Source of the DNA: Stramentimicrobium sp964525625
GTDB taxonomy: Bacteria; Atribacterota; Phoenicimicrobiia; Phoenicimicrobiales; Stramentimicrobiaceae
Assembly: GCA_964525625.1 (NCBI GenBank)
Contig: CAZGKY010000003.1
Coordinates: forward strand, 1-42,501
Length of the DNA stretch: 42,501 nt
Direction of reading: 5' to 3'
The notes under the pieces were generated by a model that was given only the letters and a program-made list of their open reading frames with translations, was not told the DNA's origin and made no database searches. The first letter of the stretch is position 1. The number at the start of each line of letters is the position of its first letter. The position numbers and the translations under genes are program-made. Below are positions 42,456 to 42,501 of the stretch, piece by piece.

Positions 42456-42501
42456 AGATCGGAAGAGCACACGTCTGAACTCCAGTCACCGCTCATTATC
42501 T
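42456..42501. other. Illumina TruSeq adapter with index (contamination)
   Basis: From AGATCGGAAGAGC at 42456 through 42489 the sequence is the TruSeq Read-1 3' adapter. It is followed by the 8-base index CGCTCATT (42490-42497), which I recall as TruSeq HT D703, and ATCT, the start of the post-index adapter. It is not biological. Confidence 0.97.

Noticed and set aside
42456..42470. Start of threonine synthase at 42470
   Set aside because: These bases are sequencing adapter; the native gene continues beyond the contig.

Overview
The window looks like a draft-assembly contig from an AT-rich, strictly anaerobic bacterium. The anaerobe assignment rests on a corrinoid methyl-transfer gene set, an EtfAB pair, a two-cluster ferredoxin protein and the sulfide-type homocysteine pathway. 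The solute-binding proteins have signal peptides without a lipobox cysteine, which fits a diderm cell with a periplasm. Gene content and style resemble Atribacterota-like or other uncultured thermophile/subsurface lineages, but that assignment is a guess. Non-ATG starts (TTG) with good ribosome binding sites are frequent. Two assembly artefacts are visible: a 10-N placeholder at 19405-19414 inside an ABC-transporter ATPase gene, and an Illumina TruSeq adapter plus index at 42456-42501 that truncates the last gene.

Layout. (1) 1-876: a frameshifted remnant of a DUF4153/DUF4173-type membrane protein. (2) 1373-10219: a nearly complete histidine operon, hisZ-hisG-hisD-HAD phosphatase-hisB-hisH-hisA-hisF-hisIE-hisC, behind a strong promoter. 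The HAD gene is the natural candidate for the otherwise missing histidinol-phosphatase. (3) 10180-11100 (minus): a MetF-like gene whose end overlaps hisC, with its own promoter. The apparently empty kilobase behind it holds a decayed tyrosine recombinase. (4) 12197-29060: a corrinoid/folate methyl-transfer island. It holds four divergent URO-D superfamily methyltransferase-like proteins, a complete Opp/Dpp-type importer, a PocR-AraC regulator, a corrinoid protein, a short MetF-like protein, EtfB, EtfA and a methyltetrahydrofolate methyltransferase. (5) 29319-31743: the three-gene set for homocysteine synthesis from aspartate semialdehyde (DUF39 protein, NIL-ferredoxin, UPF0280/ApbE-like). (6) 32282-33967: a YgiQ-type radical SAM protein behind a possibly structured leader. 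(7) about 34030-34600: a repeat patch with arrays of degenerate 7-bp units in opposite orientations around a palindromic hairpin. (8) 34625-41407: phoP-phoR-pstSCAB-phoU with a Pho-box-like array before pstS. (9) 41643-42455 (minus): the 3' part of threonine synthase.

How the island may work (inference): the ABC importer brings in a methylated compound. One or more URO-D proteins move its methyl group to the corrinoid protein. The AcsE/MtvA-like methyltransferase passes it to tetrahydrofolate. The MetF-like protein with EtfAB oxidises methyl-THF or couples that step to other carriers. PocR-AraC would sense the substrate. This resembles O-demethylase systems of acetogens in logic, but the paralogue set, the EtfAB partner and the dedicated oligopeptide-type importer make an unusual combination. 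The neighbouring homocysteine genes could link the methyl flow to methionine.
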